Source: Amycolatopsis sp. 195334CR
Lineage (GTDB): Bacteria > Actinomycetota > Actinomycetes > Mycobacteriales > Pseudonocardiaceae
Assembly (NCBI RefSeq): GCF_017309385.1
Contig: NZ_JAFJMJ010000002.1
Span: forward strand, 1,922,001-1,986,000
Direction: 5' to 3'
Length of the DNA stretch: 64,000 nt
In this document: positions 38,564 to 46,614 of the stretch, piece by piece
How positions within the stretch are numbered: the first letter of the stretch is position 1
Layout: each line of letters begins with the position of its first letter
Notes under the pieces: generated by a model
What the model was told of the DNA's origin: nothing
Seen by the model: only the letters and a program-made list of their open reading frames with translations
The model's database searches: none
Translations under genes and position numbers: made by a program

Positions 38564-40072
38564 GTGGACCTGACCCCCGTTCTCGACGGCTTCGCGGTCG
38601 TCGCCGAACCGGCGAACCTGCTCTACTGCCTGCTCGGCGTGGTGATCGGCATGCTGATCGGGGTGCTGCCCGGGCTCGGCCCGGCGGCCACCATCGCCAT
38701 CCTGCTGCCGCTGACCTTCGGCATCGAGCCGGTCACCGCGATCATCATGCTGGCCGGGATCTTCTACGGCGCCCAGTACGGCGGCACGATCACCTCGGTG
38801 CTGCTGAAGCTCCCCGGCGAGGCCTCCTCGGTGGTGACCGTCTTCGACGGGCACGCGATGGCCAAGCAGGGCCGGGCGGGCACCGCGCTCGGCATCGCGG
38901 CGATCGGCTCGTTCGTCGGCGGCACGGTCTCCATCGTGGCGCTGTCCCTGCTGGCCCCGCTCGTCGCCGGGTTCGCGCTCGACTTCGGCCCGCCCGAGTA
39001 CACCGCGCTCGCCCTGCTCGGCATCCTGCTGGTTTCCACGGTCAGCAGCGGAAACCGGCTCAAGGCGCTGATCGCCGCCTGCCTCGGCCTCCTGCTGGCC
39101 ACCGTCGGCCGGGACGGCTTCACCGCGGCCGAGCGGTTCACCTTCGACAACCTGTCCCTGGCCGACGGCCTGGACTTCGTGCCGATCGCGATGGGCCTGT
39201 TCGGCCTCGGCGAGATCCTCTACAACCTCGAACAACGCCACCGCGCCACCCAGGCACCCGCCGCGGTGGCCAACGTCTGGCCGTCGCGCACCGACCTCAG
39301 GCAGTCCTCCGGCGCCATCGGACGCGGGTCCGTGCTCGGTTTTGTGCTCGGCATCCTGCCCGGTGGCGGCGCGACGCTGTCGTCACTGGCCGCCTACGCG
39401 ATCGAGAAGCGGCGCGCCAAGGACCCCAGCCGGTTCGGCAAGGGCGCGGTGGAGGGTGTCGCCGCGCCGGAGTCGGCCAACAACGCCGCCGCCACCTCGT
39501 CGTTCATCCCGTTGCTCACCCTCGGGATCCCGGCGAACGCCACCATGGCGGTGATCTTCGGTGCGCTGCTCATCCAGGGCGTCACCCCCGGCCCGCAGCT
39601 GGTCTCCGAGGAGCCCGAACTGTTCTGGGGCGTGGTCAACTCGATGTACCTCGGCAACATCCTGCTGCTGATCATGAGCATCCCGCTGGTCGGGCTGTTC
39701 GTGAAGATCCTGCGCGTGCGGGCCACCGTGCTCGCCCCGATCACCGTGCTGATCACGCTGATCGGTGTGTACACGGTGAACAACGACGTGTTCGACATCG
39801 TGCTGGTGATCGCCTTCGGCGCGCTCGGGTACCTGATGAAGAAGCTCGGCTTCGACCCGGGACCGCTGGTACTCGCCTTCGTGCTCGGCTCGCTGCTGGA
39901 GGAGTCGCTGCGGCGGTCGCTGCTGATCTTCGACGGCAACCCGGCCGGCTTCTTCGGCCGCCCGATCTCCGGTGTACTGCTGGGTGCGTTCGTGCTGGTC
40001 GCGGTGTGGCCGCTGATCCGGCGGGCGCGTCAGCGTTCCCGGGAGAGGAGTTCGGCGAGCACCCGGGTGTAG
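38564..40072 (+). CDS. tctA: Tripartite tricarboxylate transporter large permease
   Basis: A 502-residue permease with about eleven transmembrane helices. TctA signatures are GMLIGVLPGLGPAATIAILL, FYGAQYGGTITSVLLKLPGE, FVLGILPGGGATLSSLAAYA, VAAPESANNAAATSSFIPLL and TLGIPANATMAVIFGALLIQ, where the repeated G-x-L-P-G-x-G motifs form the inverted repeat units. It is the channel-forming subunit. The GTG at 38564 follows AGGAGGG. Its 3' end overlaps the convergent TetR gene by 43 bp. Confidence 0.93.
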   Translation: MDLTPVLDGFAVVAEPANLLYCLLGVVIGMLIGVLPGLGPAATIAILLPLTFGIEPVTAIIMLAGIFYGAQYGGTITSVLLKLPGEASSVVTVFDGHAMAKQGRAGTALGIAAIGSFVGGTVSIVALSLLAPLVAGFALDFGPPEYTALALLGILLVSTVSSGNRLKALIAACLGLLLATVGRDGFTAAERFTFDNLSLADGLDFVPIAMGLFGLGEILYNLEQRHRATQAPAAVANVWPSRTDLRQSSGAIGRGSVLGFVLGILPGGGATLSSLAAYAIEKRRAKDPSRFGKGAVEGVAAPESANNAAATSSFIPLLTLGIPANATMAVIFGALLIQGVTPGPQLVSEEPELFWGVVNSMYLGNILLLIMSIPLVGLFVKILRVRATVLAPITVLITLIGVYTVNNDVFDIVLVIAFGALGYLMKKLGFDPGPLVLAFVLGSLLEESLRRSLLIFDGNPAGFFGRPISGVLLGAFVLVAVWPLIRRARQRSRERSSASTRV

Positions 40073-40581
40073 CGCTCGGCGTCCACCCCGCCGGGGTCGG
40101 CACCGAAGAACTCCGAGGTGAGGAAGTAGCCGACGGTCGCGCAGAGCAGGACCGTCGCCGCGGCGGCCGGATCGCCGGAGCCCGTGTCGAGGTCTCCGGC
40201 GATCCCGGTCAGCCCGCCGTCGACGAGCACCTCCCGCACGCGCCGGACCAGGTGCGGCATGGTGCCGCGCTCGCGGATCAGGATTTCGATCAGCGGGCGG
40301 ACCTCACGCAGGAACTCCAGGTCACCGGCCAGCCGCTCGGCGAGCGGGCGGCTGGGATCGCGTTCGCGTTCGGGCCGGATCTCGCGCAGCCGCGCCAGTT
40401 CGCGCTCGACGACCGCGTCCAGCACGGCCCGCTTCGACGGGAAGTGGCGGTGGAACGAGCCGGTGCCCTCGGCCAGGCCGACGCCGCGTTCGATGGAGCT
40501 GATCGTGGTGCCGCCGAACCCGCGCTCGGCGAACTGCGCCAGCGCCTCGTCCATGATCCGTGCACGCGTCTCGCCGGACAT
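40030..40581 (-). CDS. TetR-family repressor
   Basis: A 183-residue TetR protein. The HTH (residues ~5-50) is TRARIMDEALAQFAERGFGG, TTISSIERGVGLAEGTGSFH and RHFPSKRAVLDAVV. The C-terminal helical domain has no recognised ligand class. Two tandem palindromes lie between it and the divergent GH1 gene, the first beginning 5 bp from its start codon. It should therefore repress both itself and the glycoside hydrolase. Confidence 0.93.
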   Translation of the reverse strand: MSGETRARIMDEALAQFAERGFGGTTISSIERGVGLAEGTGSFHRHFPSKRAVLDAVVERELARLREIRPERERDPSRPLAERLAGDLEFLREVRPLIEILIRERGTMPHLVRRVREVLVDGGLTGIAGDLDTGSGDPAAAATVLLCATVGYFLTSEFFGADPGGVDAERYTRVLAELLSRER

Positions 40582-40585
40582 GGAC

Positions 40586-40627
40586 GCAAGGGTACCCTTG
40601 CGCGACGCAAGGGAGTCCTTGCATACT
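40586..40627. promoter_or_regulatory. Twin TetR operators over the GH1 promoter
   Basis: GCAAGGGTACCCTTGC (40586-40601) is a perfect 16-bp palindrome. GCAAGGGAGTCCTTGC (40607-40622) is the same except at the centre. Their starts are 21 bp apart, two turns on the same face. A promoter for the GH1 gene fits TTGCGC (40598-40603), an 18-bp spacer and CATACT (40622-40627), with the ATG 7 nt later. The operators cover both promoter elements. Confidence 0.75.
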
Positions 40628-40634
40628 CGCCGGT

Positions 40635-41954
40635 ATGGCGATCCGATGGCGTGCCGCGGCGGTCCTGCTCCTGCTCGTCCCGCTGGCGCTGCCCGGCGCG
40701 GTGGCCCAGGCCGCGGTGCCCATCCCGCCGGTGCCCGCCGGGTTCCACTGGGGCGTGGCCACGGCGGGGTTCCAGACCGAGGGCGGCGCGCCGGACAGCA
40801 ACTGGCGCCGCTACGTCGACGGCGGCGCGACCACCGTGCACGACCCGTACGCCAACGCCGTCGACTTCCGCCACCGCTACGCCGCCGACATCGCGCTCGC
40901 CAAGGACATGGGCGTGAACACGTTCCGGATCAGCGTGGAGTGGCCGCGCATCGAACCGCGGCCGGGGGAGATCGACCAGTCGGCGCTGGCGCTCTACGAC
41001 GGCATGGTGCGTGAGATCGAGGCGGCCGGGATGACGCCGATGATCACCCTGACCCACTTCACCCACCCCGGCTGGATCGTCGACCGCGGCGGCTGGACGA
41101 ACGCGTCCACAGTGGACAGCTGGCTGAACTTCGCGAACCTGGTGGTGCAGCGCTACGCGGGCAAGGGCGCACTGTGGATCACCTTCAACGAGGCGACGAT
41201 CTACCGCAGCTTCGAGGAGCGCAACGGCGGGCTGAACTTCTTCCAGTCCGAGGCGATGATGCGGAACCTGGTCACCGCGCACCGCCGCGGGTACGACCTG
41301 ATCCACCAGCTCGACCCCGGCGCGAAGGTGAGCAGCAACGTCGCGGTGAAACCGCCGCCGCTGCAGTGGTTCGACGACGCGTCCTTCGTGGACAAGGTAC
41401 GGGACAAGCTGGACTTCGCCGGGATCGACTACTACTACGGCGCCAGCCTGGACAACCTGAGCGCGATCCACGGCGCCACCGACGAGTTCTGGAAGATCGA
41501 CCTGCAGCCGGACGGGATCTACCACGCGCTGAAGACCTACCACAAGAAGTTCCCGGAACTGCCGATGTACGTGGTGGAGAACGGCATGCCGACGGACAAC
41601 GGCAAGCCGCGCGCCGACGGGTACAGCCGGGCCGACCACCTGCGCGACCACATCTACTGGATGCAGCGGGCGATCGCCGAAGGCGTCGAGGTGATCGGGT
41701 ACAACTACTGGAGCATCACCGACAACTACGAGTGGGGCAGCTACCGGCCGCGGTTCGGGCTGTACACAGTGGACGCCCTGACCGACCCGGCGCTGACCCG
41801 GCGCCCGACCGACGCGGTGCCCGCCTACCGCCAGCTCATCTCGGGCGCGGGCGTGCCCACCGGCTACCTCCCGAAGCGGCGCCCGGCGTGGTGCGTGTTC
41901 GCCGACCTGAGCACCTGCTTCGGCCCGGTCCCGTTGTCCGCCCAGCCGGGGTGA
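40635..41954 (+). CDS. Secreted family 1 glycoside hydrolase
   Basis: A 439-residue enzyme with signal peptide (VLLLLVPLALPGAVAQAA). The GH1 (beta/alpha)8 barrel shows FHWGVATAGFQTEGGAPDSN, MGVNTFRISVEWPRIEPRPG, the acid/base E186 in WITFNEATIY and the nucleophile E315 in MYVVENGMP, then IGYNYWSITDNYEWGSYRPR. The N-E-A rather than N-E-P after the acid/base is a small deviation. It is a retaining beta-glycosidase; the aglycone/sugar preference is not predictable. The transcript looks leaderless and is controlled by the adjacent TetR repressor. Confidence 0.9.
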   Translation: MAIRWRAAAVLLLLVPLALPGAVAQAAVPIPPVPAGFHWGVATAGFQTEGGAPDSNWRRYVDGGATTVHDPYANAVDFRHRYAADIALAKDMGVNTFRISVEWPRIEPRPGEIDQSALALYDGMVREIEAAGMTPMITLTHFTHPGWIVDRGGWTNASTVDSWLNFANLVVQRYAGKGALWITFNEATIYRSFEERNGGLNFFQSEAMMRNLVTAHRRGYDLIHQLDPGAKVSSNVAVKPPPLQWFDDASFVDKVRDKLDFAGIDYYYGASLDNLSAIHGATDEFWKIDLQPDGIYHALKTYHKKFPELPMYVVENGMPTDNGKPRADGYSRADHLRDHIYWMQRAIAEGVEVIGYNYWSITDNYEWGSYRPRFGLYTVDALTDPALTRRPTDAVPAYRQLISGAGVPTGYLPKRRPAWCVFADLSTCFGPVPLSAQPG

Positions 41955-41963
41955 CCGGGGCGC

Positions 41964-42731
41964 CTAGGAGTCCCGCGACTTCGTGCCGGTCACCAGGTGG
42001 CTCGGGAACCACGGGCCGCCCCACCAGACGCGCCAGCCGAGGTTGCGGCGCTCAGCGGCCACACCCCGCGTCCGGAGATGCGCGGCGTACTTCCCGGTGT
42101 GCCCCAGATCGGCGAGCACGAGACGGCCGCCGGGGCGCAGGACGCGCAGCGCTTCGTCGAGCGCCGCGCGCCGACCGGCGGCGGTGGGGACGTGGTGCAG
42201 GACGAAGCTGCTGACCACGACGTCGAAGGTGTCGTCCGCGAACGGCAATCCGGTGATGTCGCCGGTGTGCAGCGAAACCCGCGCGCCGACGCCTTCGAGC
42301 TCGGCGTTGCGGCGCGTGGCTTCCGGCGAGTTGCCGGTCTGGTCGGGCCGCCACATGTCCACGCCGACCGCGCGTCCATCGGGGAGCAACTCGGCCGCGG
42401 CGAGCAGGACGGCGCCACGGCCGCAGCCGAGGTCGAGCAGGTGCTCGTCCCCGCGCAGATCCAGGTCGTCGAGGATGCGGGCCCACACCTGGAACTTGCC
42501 CGCGCGGGTGGTGAAGGCGAACGACGCGGCGGTGAACGCCAGCAACGCGACGATCAGCCCGCCCGCCACAGCGGCGCCGGCGCGTCCCGTGACCACGTCG
42601 TACGCGACGAATCCCAGCAGTACGGCGAACATCGTGACGATGCCCGCCGCTTGCCACTTCGCCGGGACCAGCCGGAAATCCCCGTCGAAGCCGTAGTTTC
42701 CACGACGGCGACTCGGTTCGGCATTGCCCAC
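41964..42731 (-). CDS. Membrane-anchored class I SAM methyltransferase
   Basis: A 255-residue protein. Two N-terminal hydrophobic helices (AAGIVTMFAVLLGFVAYDVV, GLIVALLAFTAASFAF) precede a class I methyltransferase domain. Motif I is HLLDLGCGRGAVLLAAAELL, the acidic loop is AVGVDMW, then LHTGDITGLPFADDTFDVVV, FVLHHVPTAAGRRAALDEAL and LRPGGRLVLADLG. The fold is the UbiE/Methyltransf_11 type. The substrate is unknown. The gene lies 14 bp after the SRPBCC gene on the same strand and may share its transcript. Confidence 0.88.
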   Translation of the reverse strand: MGNAEPSRRRGNYGFDGDFRLVPAKWQAAGIVTMFAVLLGFVAYDVVTGRAGAAVAGGLIVALLAFTAASFAFTTRAGKFQVWARILDDLDLRGDEHLLDLGCGRGAVLLAAAELLPDGRAVGVDMWRPDQTGNSPEATRRNAELEGVGARVSLHTGDITGLPFADDTFDVVVSSFVLHHVPTAAGRRAALDEALRVLRPGGRLVLADLGHTGKYAAHLRTRGVAAERRNLGWRVWWGGPWFPSHLVTGTKSRDS

Positions 42732-42745
42732 CGCGACATCCTCGG

Positions 42746-43237
42746 TCAGGCGCGGGCGGTTGTGAAGCCGTTTCGCGTCAGCGCGGCCAGGTGGCGCAAC
42801 GAGTTGATCAAGTGGTCGGGGCCGAACGGCGGAAACTGCAGGTACTCCCGGACGTACGGCGGCACGGCCGACCAGTCGTAGGACAGCACGACCTCGGTCT
42901 CGTCGGGACCGAGCGGCCTGAGGTCGTACCGCCAGACCCAGCCGCCGAACTCCAGTTCGCCGTTCGCCTTCTCCTGCCCGGTGCGCCAGGCGATGGCGCG
43001 CGGGGCGTCGAACACCAGCACCTCGTTGACCACCTGGTAGTCCCCGTCGGGGTGGTCGGCGTGGTGCATCTCCATCCGGAAGAGCTGCCCGACCTCGGTC
43101 AGCGGCTCGCGGCCGGTGGCGTCCTGTACCCAGCCGGTGCCGTCGATCGCGGCATGGGCCGTCGGGTCCGCCAGCACCGCGAACACCCGCGTGATGGGGG
43201 CGGCGATGGTCAGGGTGGCGCTCACGTTCTCGTCCAT
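42746..43237 (-). CDS. SRPBCC-family lipid/ligand-binding protein
   Basis: A 163-residue START/SRPBCC-like protein. It starts MDENVSATLTIAAPITRVFA, with VLADPTAHAAIDGTGWV, and continues QVVNEVLVFDAPRAIAWRTG and LGPDETEVVLSYDWSAVPPY. The domain usually binds hydrophobic ligands or acts in polyketide-like cyclisation. The ATG at 43237 has GAGGGAGTCACC before it; the open frame upstream has no ribosome site. It probably is co-transcribed with the methyltransferase. Confidence 0.85.
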   Translation of the reverse strand: MDENVSATLTIAAPITRVFAVLADPTAHAAIDGTGWVQDATGREPLTEVGQLFRMEMHHADHPDGDYQVVNEVLVFDAPRAIAWRTGQEKANGELEFGGWVWRYDLRPLGPDETEVVLSYDWSAVPPYVREYLQFPPFGPDHLINSLRHLAALTRNGFTTARA

Positions 43238-43369
43238 GGTGACTCCCTCGGTGGTGGGTCCTTCACCCTGGCTACGAACGGACCCGGCCCGATTCGACAT
43301 CCGGGGTCACCTCGCGCCGTCCCGTTTCGTCAGGGGAGTGGTTGATCCCTTCACGGACAAGGAGCGGTT

Positions 43370-43720
43370 GTGACTCTCGCGTTCTACCTCGTCGCCGGGC
43401 TGACGGCGGCGATCAACGCCTACTTCGCCATCGTCGACTACCTGCGCACCGACTTCGTGCTCGGCAATTCGAGCAGGCTCGGCATCCCGGCCTCGTGGTT
43501 GCCGATGCTCGGCACGGCGAAGCTGGCCGGCGCGCTCGGCCTGGTGGCGGGCCTGCTCGGCTTCCGGTACCTCGGCATCGCGGCCGCCGCCGGGCTGACG
43601 TTGTTCTTCGTCGGCGCGGTGGTGGCGCACCTGCGGATCCGGGTGCTGGACACGATGTGGTTCCCCGCCACCATCCTGGGGCTCGCCGCGGCGTCGCTGG
43701 GGCTCGCGATCGCCCACTGA
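43370..43720 (+). CDS. DoxX-like four-helix membrane protein
   Basis: A 116-residue membrane protein with four hydrophobic helices: LAFYLVAGLTAAINAYFAIV, WLPMLGTAKLAGALGLVAGL, LGIAAAAGLTLFFVGAVVAH and WFPATILGLAAASLGLAIAH. The T-A-K-L-A-G-A-L-G-L segment and A-H-L-R loop match the DoxX/SURF4-like family (DoxX-like, PF13564). The GTG start follows AAGGAGCGGTT. No partner genes suggest a specific role. Confidence 0.85.
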   Translation: MTLAFYLVAGLTAAINAYFAIVDYLRTDFVLGNSSRLGIPASWLPMLGTAKLAGALGLVAGLLGFRYLGIAAAAGLTLFFVGAVVAHLRIRVLDTMWFPATILGLAAASLGLAIAH

Positions 43721-43764
43721 GCGGGGAAGTGATTGACGGGAGCGGACCGGCGAGCCAAGCTGTC

Positions 43765-43796
43765 GTTTACAAATGTGGACGTTGTTCACAAATATG
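43765..43796 (+). promoter_or_regulatory. Direct repeats upstream of the pectate lyase gene
   Basis: GTTTACAAATGTG (43765-43777) and GTTCACAAATATG (43784-43796) match at 11 of 13 positions, 19 bp apart. The stretch is strikingly AT-rich for this genome. TTTACA (43766-43771) could act as the -35, with the second repeat overlapping the -10. It is a candidate regulator site for the pectate lyase gene. Confidence 0.45.
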
Positions 43797-43829
43797 AATA
43801 TCGGCGGCTTGCGGGAAAGGTCTCCAGGC

Positions 43830-45581
43830 ATGGACATGACTCGTCGTCAGTTCGGTTTCCTCGCCACGGCGGTGCCCGTGGCCACGCTCGCCGCCGGACC
43901 GCCCGCCAGTGCGGCCCCGGGTGTGCCCGCCGCGATGCGCCGGGCGGCGGCGTTCTTCGACGAGCACCTGTCGCACCGCGGTGGTTACGTCTGGAACTAC
44001 CTGCCGGACCTGTCGCGCACCTGGGGCGAGATGGCGGCCGAGCGGACCATGTGCTGGGTGCAGCCGCCGGGCACGCCGTCGGTGGGGCACAGCCTGCTCG
44101 ACGCGTACCACGCCACCGGCGAGGAGCTGTTCTGGCGCGCGGCCGAGCGGACCGGCCTGGCGCTGGCGGAGGTCCAGTTGCCCGGTGGTGGCTGGAACTA
44201 CGTGCACGACTTCGCCGGGGAGGCGTCGCTGCGCCGGTGGTACGAGACCGTCGGCGCGAACGGCTGGCGGTTGGAGGAGTTCCAGCACTACTACGGCAAC
44301 GCGACCTTCGACGACGCCGGTACCTCGACGGCGGCGCAGCTGATCCTGCGGCTGTACCTGGAACGCGGCGACCACCGGTTCCGCGCGGCGCTCGACCGGG
44401 TGCTCCGGTTCCTGCTCAAGGCGCAGCTCAAGGGCGGCATCGCCGACGGCGGCTGGCCGCAGCGCTTCCCGCGCGTGCCGCGGGCGGTGTCGGACACGCC
44501 GTGGCCCGAAGTCCTGCCGTCGTGGCTGCCCGCCGACATCCGGCACGGCATGGAGGACGGCGACTACACCGGCCACGTCACGTTCAACGACGACGTGCTG
44601 GGGGAGAACATCAAGTTCCTGCTGATGTGCATGGCGACGCTGGGCAAACCGGAGCTGGCCGGCCCGGTCCGGCGGGCGATGGACTGCCTTCGGCGGCTCC
44701 AGCAACCCGGCCCGCGGGCGGGGTGGGGGTTGCAGCACCTCGCGCGTGCCGCCGGTGGCCGCCCGGCCGGTGCGCCGGCGGGGGCGCGCTCGTACGAACC
44801 GCGTGCGCTGGCCACGCACACCACGCAGACCAACGTCCAGCAGCTGTTCCACTACTTCCGGCTCACCGGCGACCACGGCTTCCTGGCCGGGGTCCCGGCC
44901 GCACTGTCCTGGTTGGACAGTTGCCGGCTGACCGCCCAGCAGCTGGCGGAGAACCCGCTGCTGGCCGGGCGGACGCACCCGACCTTCGTCGACCTGGACA
45001 CCAACCGGGCTCGGTTCGTGCACCGCTTCGGGTCGAACGTGCGCAACGGGGCGTACTACTCCGACCACGACCACCGGGCGACCCTGAGCCACTATTCGGG
45101 TGGCCGCTCGGTCGACACGGCCGCGCTGCGCAAGACCTACGACGAGCTGATGGCGCTGACCCCGCGCGAGGTGGCCGATCTGACGGAGCGGTCACCGTTG
45201 AGCGGGAAGGCGGGCCCGCTGCCGCGGTACTTCTCGCTGCGTGACCTCCAACTGACCGACCTCTTCCGCGACGCGCCCCTGCCACTGCCGGTCGTCTCGG
45301 ACGCGGAGGCCGCCGCCCTGGTGGACAAGCTCGTGGGCGGTGAGTACTGGCTCTCCGCCTCGGACACCACGAACCCGTACCTCGGCCCGGCTCCCGCTAC
45401 GCCGTACGACGGCAAGGCGTACGTGAGCAAGCACGTGGGGGATGTGTACGACACGTCGCCCTACGACCCGTCGAGCCCGCCGGAGGAGCCGCCTTACCAG
45501 CCGGTTCCGCGTCCGCAGGTGATCAGCACCAGTACCTACGTGGCGAACATGGGCAAGCTGGTGGCTTGGCGCGCGGGCTGA
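43830..45581 (+). CDS. Secreted pectate lyase, PL10-like, with Tat signal
   Basis: A 583-residue exported protein. The N-terminus TRRQFGFLATAVPVATLAAG has a twin-Arg motif and an A-S-A-A cleavage region. The catalytic part has alpha/alpha-toroid repeats, with HRGGYVWNYLPDLSRTWGEM, GGWNYVHDF, HYYGNATFDDAGTSTAAQLI and, most tellingly, GIADGGWPQRFPRVP, the G-G-W-P-Q-R-F/Y-P motif of family 10 pectate lyases. It is longer than typical PL10 domains (about 330 residues), with an extra C-terminal ~200 residues including a Pro-rich end. The start could also be ATG 43836. It overlaps the convergent SnoaL-like gene by 46 bp. Confidence 0.75.
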   Translation: MDMTRRQFGFLATAVPVATLAAGPPASAAPGVPAAMRRAAAFFDEHLSHRGGYVWNYLPDLSRTWGEMAAERTMCWVQPPGTPSVGHSLLDAYHATGEELFWRAAERTGLALAEVQLPGGGWNYVHDFAGEASLRRWYETVGANGWRLEEFQHYYGNATFDDAGTSTAAQLILRLYLERGDHRFRAALDRVLRFLLKAQLKGGIADGGWPQRFPRVPRAVSDTPWPEVLPSWLPADIRHGMEDGDYTGHVTFNDDVLGENIKFLLMCMATLGKPELAGPVRRAMDCLRRLQQPGPRAGWGLQHLARAAGGRPAGAPAGARSYEPRALATHTTQTNVQQLFHYFRLTGDHGFLAGVPAALSWLDSCRLTAQQLAENPLLAGRTHPTFVDLDTNRARFVHRFGSNVRNGAYYSDHDHRATLSHYSGGRSVDTAALRKTYDELMALTPREVADLTERSPLSGKAGPLPRYFSLRDLQLTDLFRDAPLPLPVVSDAEAAALVDKLVGGEYWLSASDTTNPYLGPAPATPYDGKAYVSKHVGDVYDTSPYDPSSPPEEPPYQPVPRPQVISTSTYVANMGKLVAWRAG

Positions 45582-45997
45582 CCCTCACCGAAGACGAGGC
45601 GGTGTCCGCGAGCGGTGTCCATGTACTCGCGGACACGGTGGATAAGCCCGTCCCGGAGTTCGAAGACGAAGCAGTAGTCGTTCGCGTAGTGGTTGCCGTT
45701 GGCCAGCGTCGCGGTCATGGTCTCCTCCACGATCACGCGGTCGCCGTCGGCGTGGAACCCGTGGAACGTCACGGTGACGTCGCTGACGAACAAGCGCGGG
45801 AAGTCTTCGGCGAGGAATCGCACGATCGCGTCCCGGCCGATCATGTGGTCGGGGATCGCCAGCGCGACGGCGGTGGCGTTGCCCGGGGGTGCCAGCCATT
45901 CGGCGTCCTCGGTGAAGACGGCGGCGATCTGGTCGGCGTCGTAAGTGGCGAAGGCCTGCCAGGCGTTCTGGACTGCCTCACGGCTGTGGAGTGGCAT
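45536..45997 (-). CDS. SnoaL/NTF2-like fold protein
   Basis: A 153-residue cone-fold protein. It reads REAVQNAWQAFATYDADQIA, AVFTEDAEWLAPPGN, MIGRDAIVRFLAEDFPRLFV, then VTVTFHGFHADGDRVIVEET and GLIHRVREYMDTARGHRLVF. These are the helix-strand pattern and the R-E-Y-x-D ending of the ketosteroid-isomerase-like/SnoaL group. A small-molecule enzyme or binding role is likely, but the ligand is unknown. The divergent molybdenum hydroxylase genes start 143 bp away, and a palindrome lies between. Confidence 0.85.
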   Translation of the reverse strand: MPLHSREAVQNAWQAFATYDADQIAAVFTEDAEWLAPPGNATAVALAIPDHMIGRDAIVRFLAEDFPRLFVSDVTVTFHGFHADGDRVIVEETMTATLANGNHYANDYCFVFELRDGLIHRVREYMDTARGHRLVFGEGQPARQATSLPMFAT

Positions 45998-46069
45998 GTC
46001 CGCGACCCTAGGCGGGCGCGGCGTGGCGGGGCTGGCGGAATCGCGACGTCACCGGGCGTGCCGCCGAAA

Positions 46070-46085
46070 GGCCGATTGTTCGGCC
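46070..46085. promoter_or_regulatory. Palindrome upstream of the molybdenum hydroxylase genes
   Basis: GGCCGA (46070-46075) and TCGGCC (46080-46085) are perfect arms around TTGT. The site lies between the divergent SnoaL-like and iron-sulphur subunit genes. It could be a repressor operator, but no regulator gene is adjacent. Confidence 0.35.
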
Positions 46086-46140
46086 ATCGGGTGGGTGCGA
46101 TGCTGGCTGGGATCGCTCCCACCACGTTTCGGAGGCGCTC

Positions 46141-46614
46141 GTGCCGGTGTATCGACTGCGGATCAACGGGATCGAGCGGGAGGTGGAGGCGGCGGCGGAC
46201 ACCCCGCTGCTCTGGGTCCTGCGGGACCAGCTCGGCCTGACCGGGCCCAAGTACGGCTGCGGGGTCGGCGCCTGCGGGGCATGTGTGTCCTTAGTGGACA
46301 ACCAAGCGGCCAGGGTCTGCGTGCTGCCCGTCGGCGAGCTGGCCGGGCGCGCGGTGACCACCGTCGAGGGCCTGTCCGAGCACGGTGACCACCCGGTGCA
46401 GCGGGCCTGGATCGACGGTGACGTGGCGCAGTGCGGGTACTGCCAGGCCGGGCAGATCATGAGCACCGTGGCGCTGCTGCGCGAACGACCGGAACCGTCC
46501 GATGCGGACATCGACAAAGCCTTGCGCGACAACGTGTGCCGTTGCGGGACCTACCCGCGCATCCGCAAGGCGGTCCACGCCGCCGCCGAGCTGGCGCGGG
46601 AGGAGGGCCGATGA
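46141..46614 (+). CDS. iorA: (2Fe-2S) subunit of an IorAB-type molybdenum hydroxylase
   Basis: A 157-residue two-cluster iron-sulphur protein. The plant-type ferredoxin cluster ligands are C40, C45, C48 and C60 (KYGCGVGACGACVS and RVC). The second, all-helical cluster uses C98, C101, C133 and C135 (QCGYCQAGQ and NVCRCGTYPRI). This layout is the XdhC/IorA small subunit of xanthine-oxidase-family enzymes. It passes electrons from the molybdopterin subunit. The GTG start follows GGAGGCGCTC, and the stop overlaps the next gene's ATG. Confidence 0.92.
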   Translation: MPVYRLRINGIEREVEAAADTPLLWVLRDQLGLTGPKYGCGVGACGACVSLVDNQAARVCVLPVGELAGRAVTTVEGLSEHGDHPVQRAWIDGDVAQCGYCQAGQIMSTVALLRERPEPSDADIDKALRDNVCRCGTYPRIRKAVHAAAELAREEGR

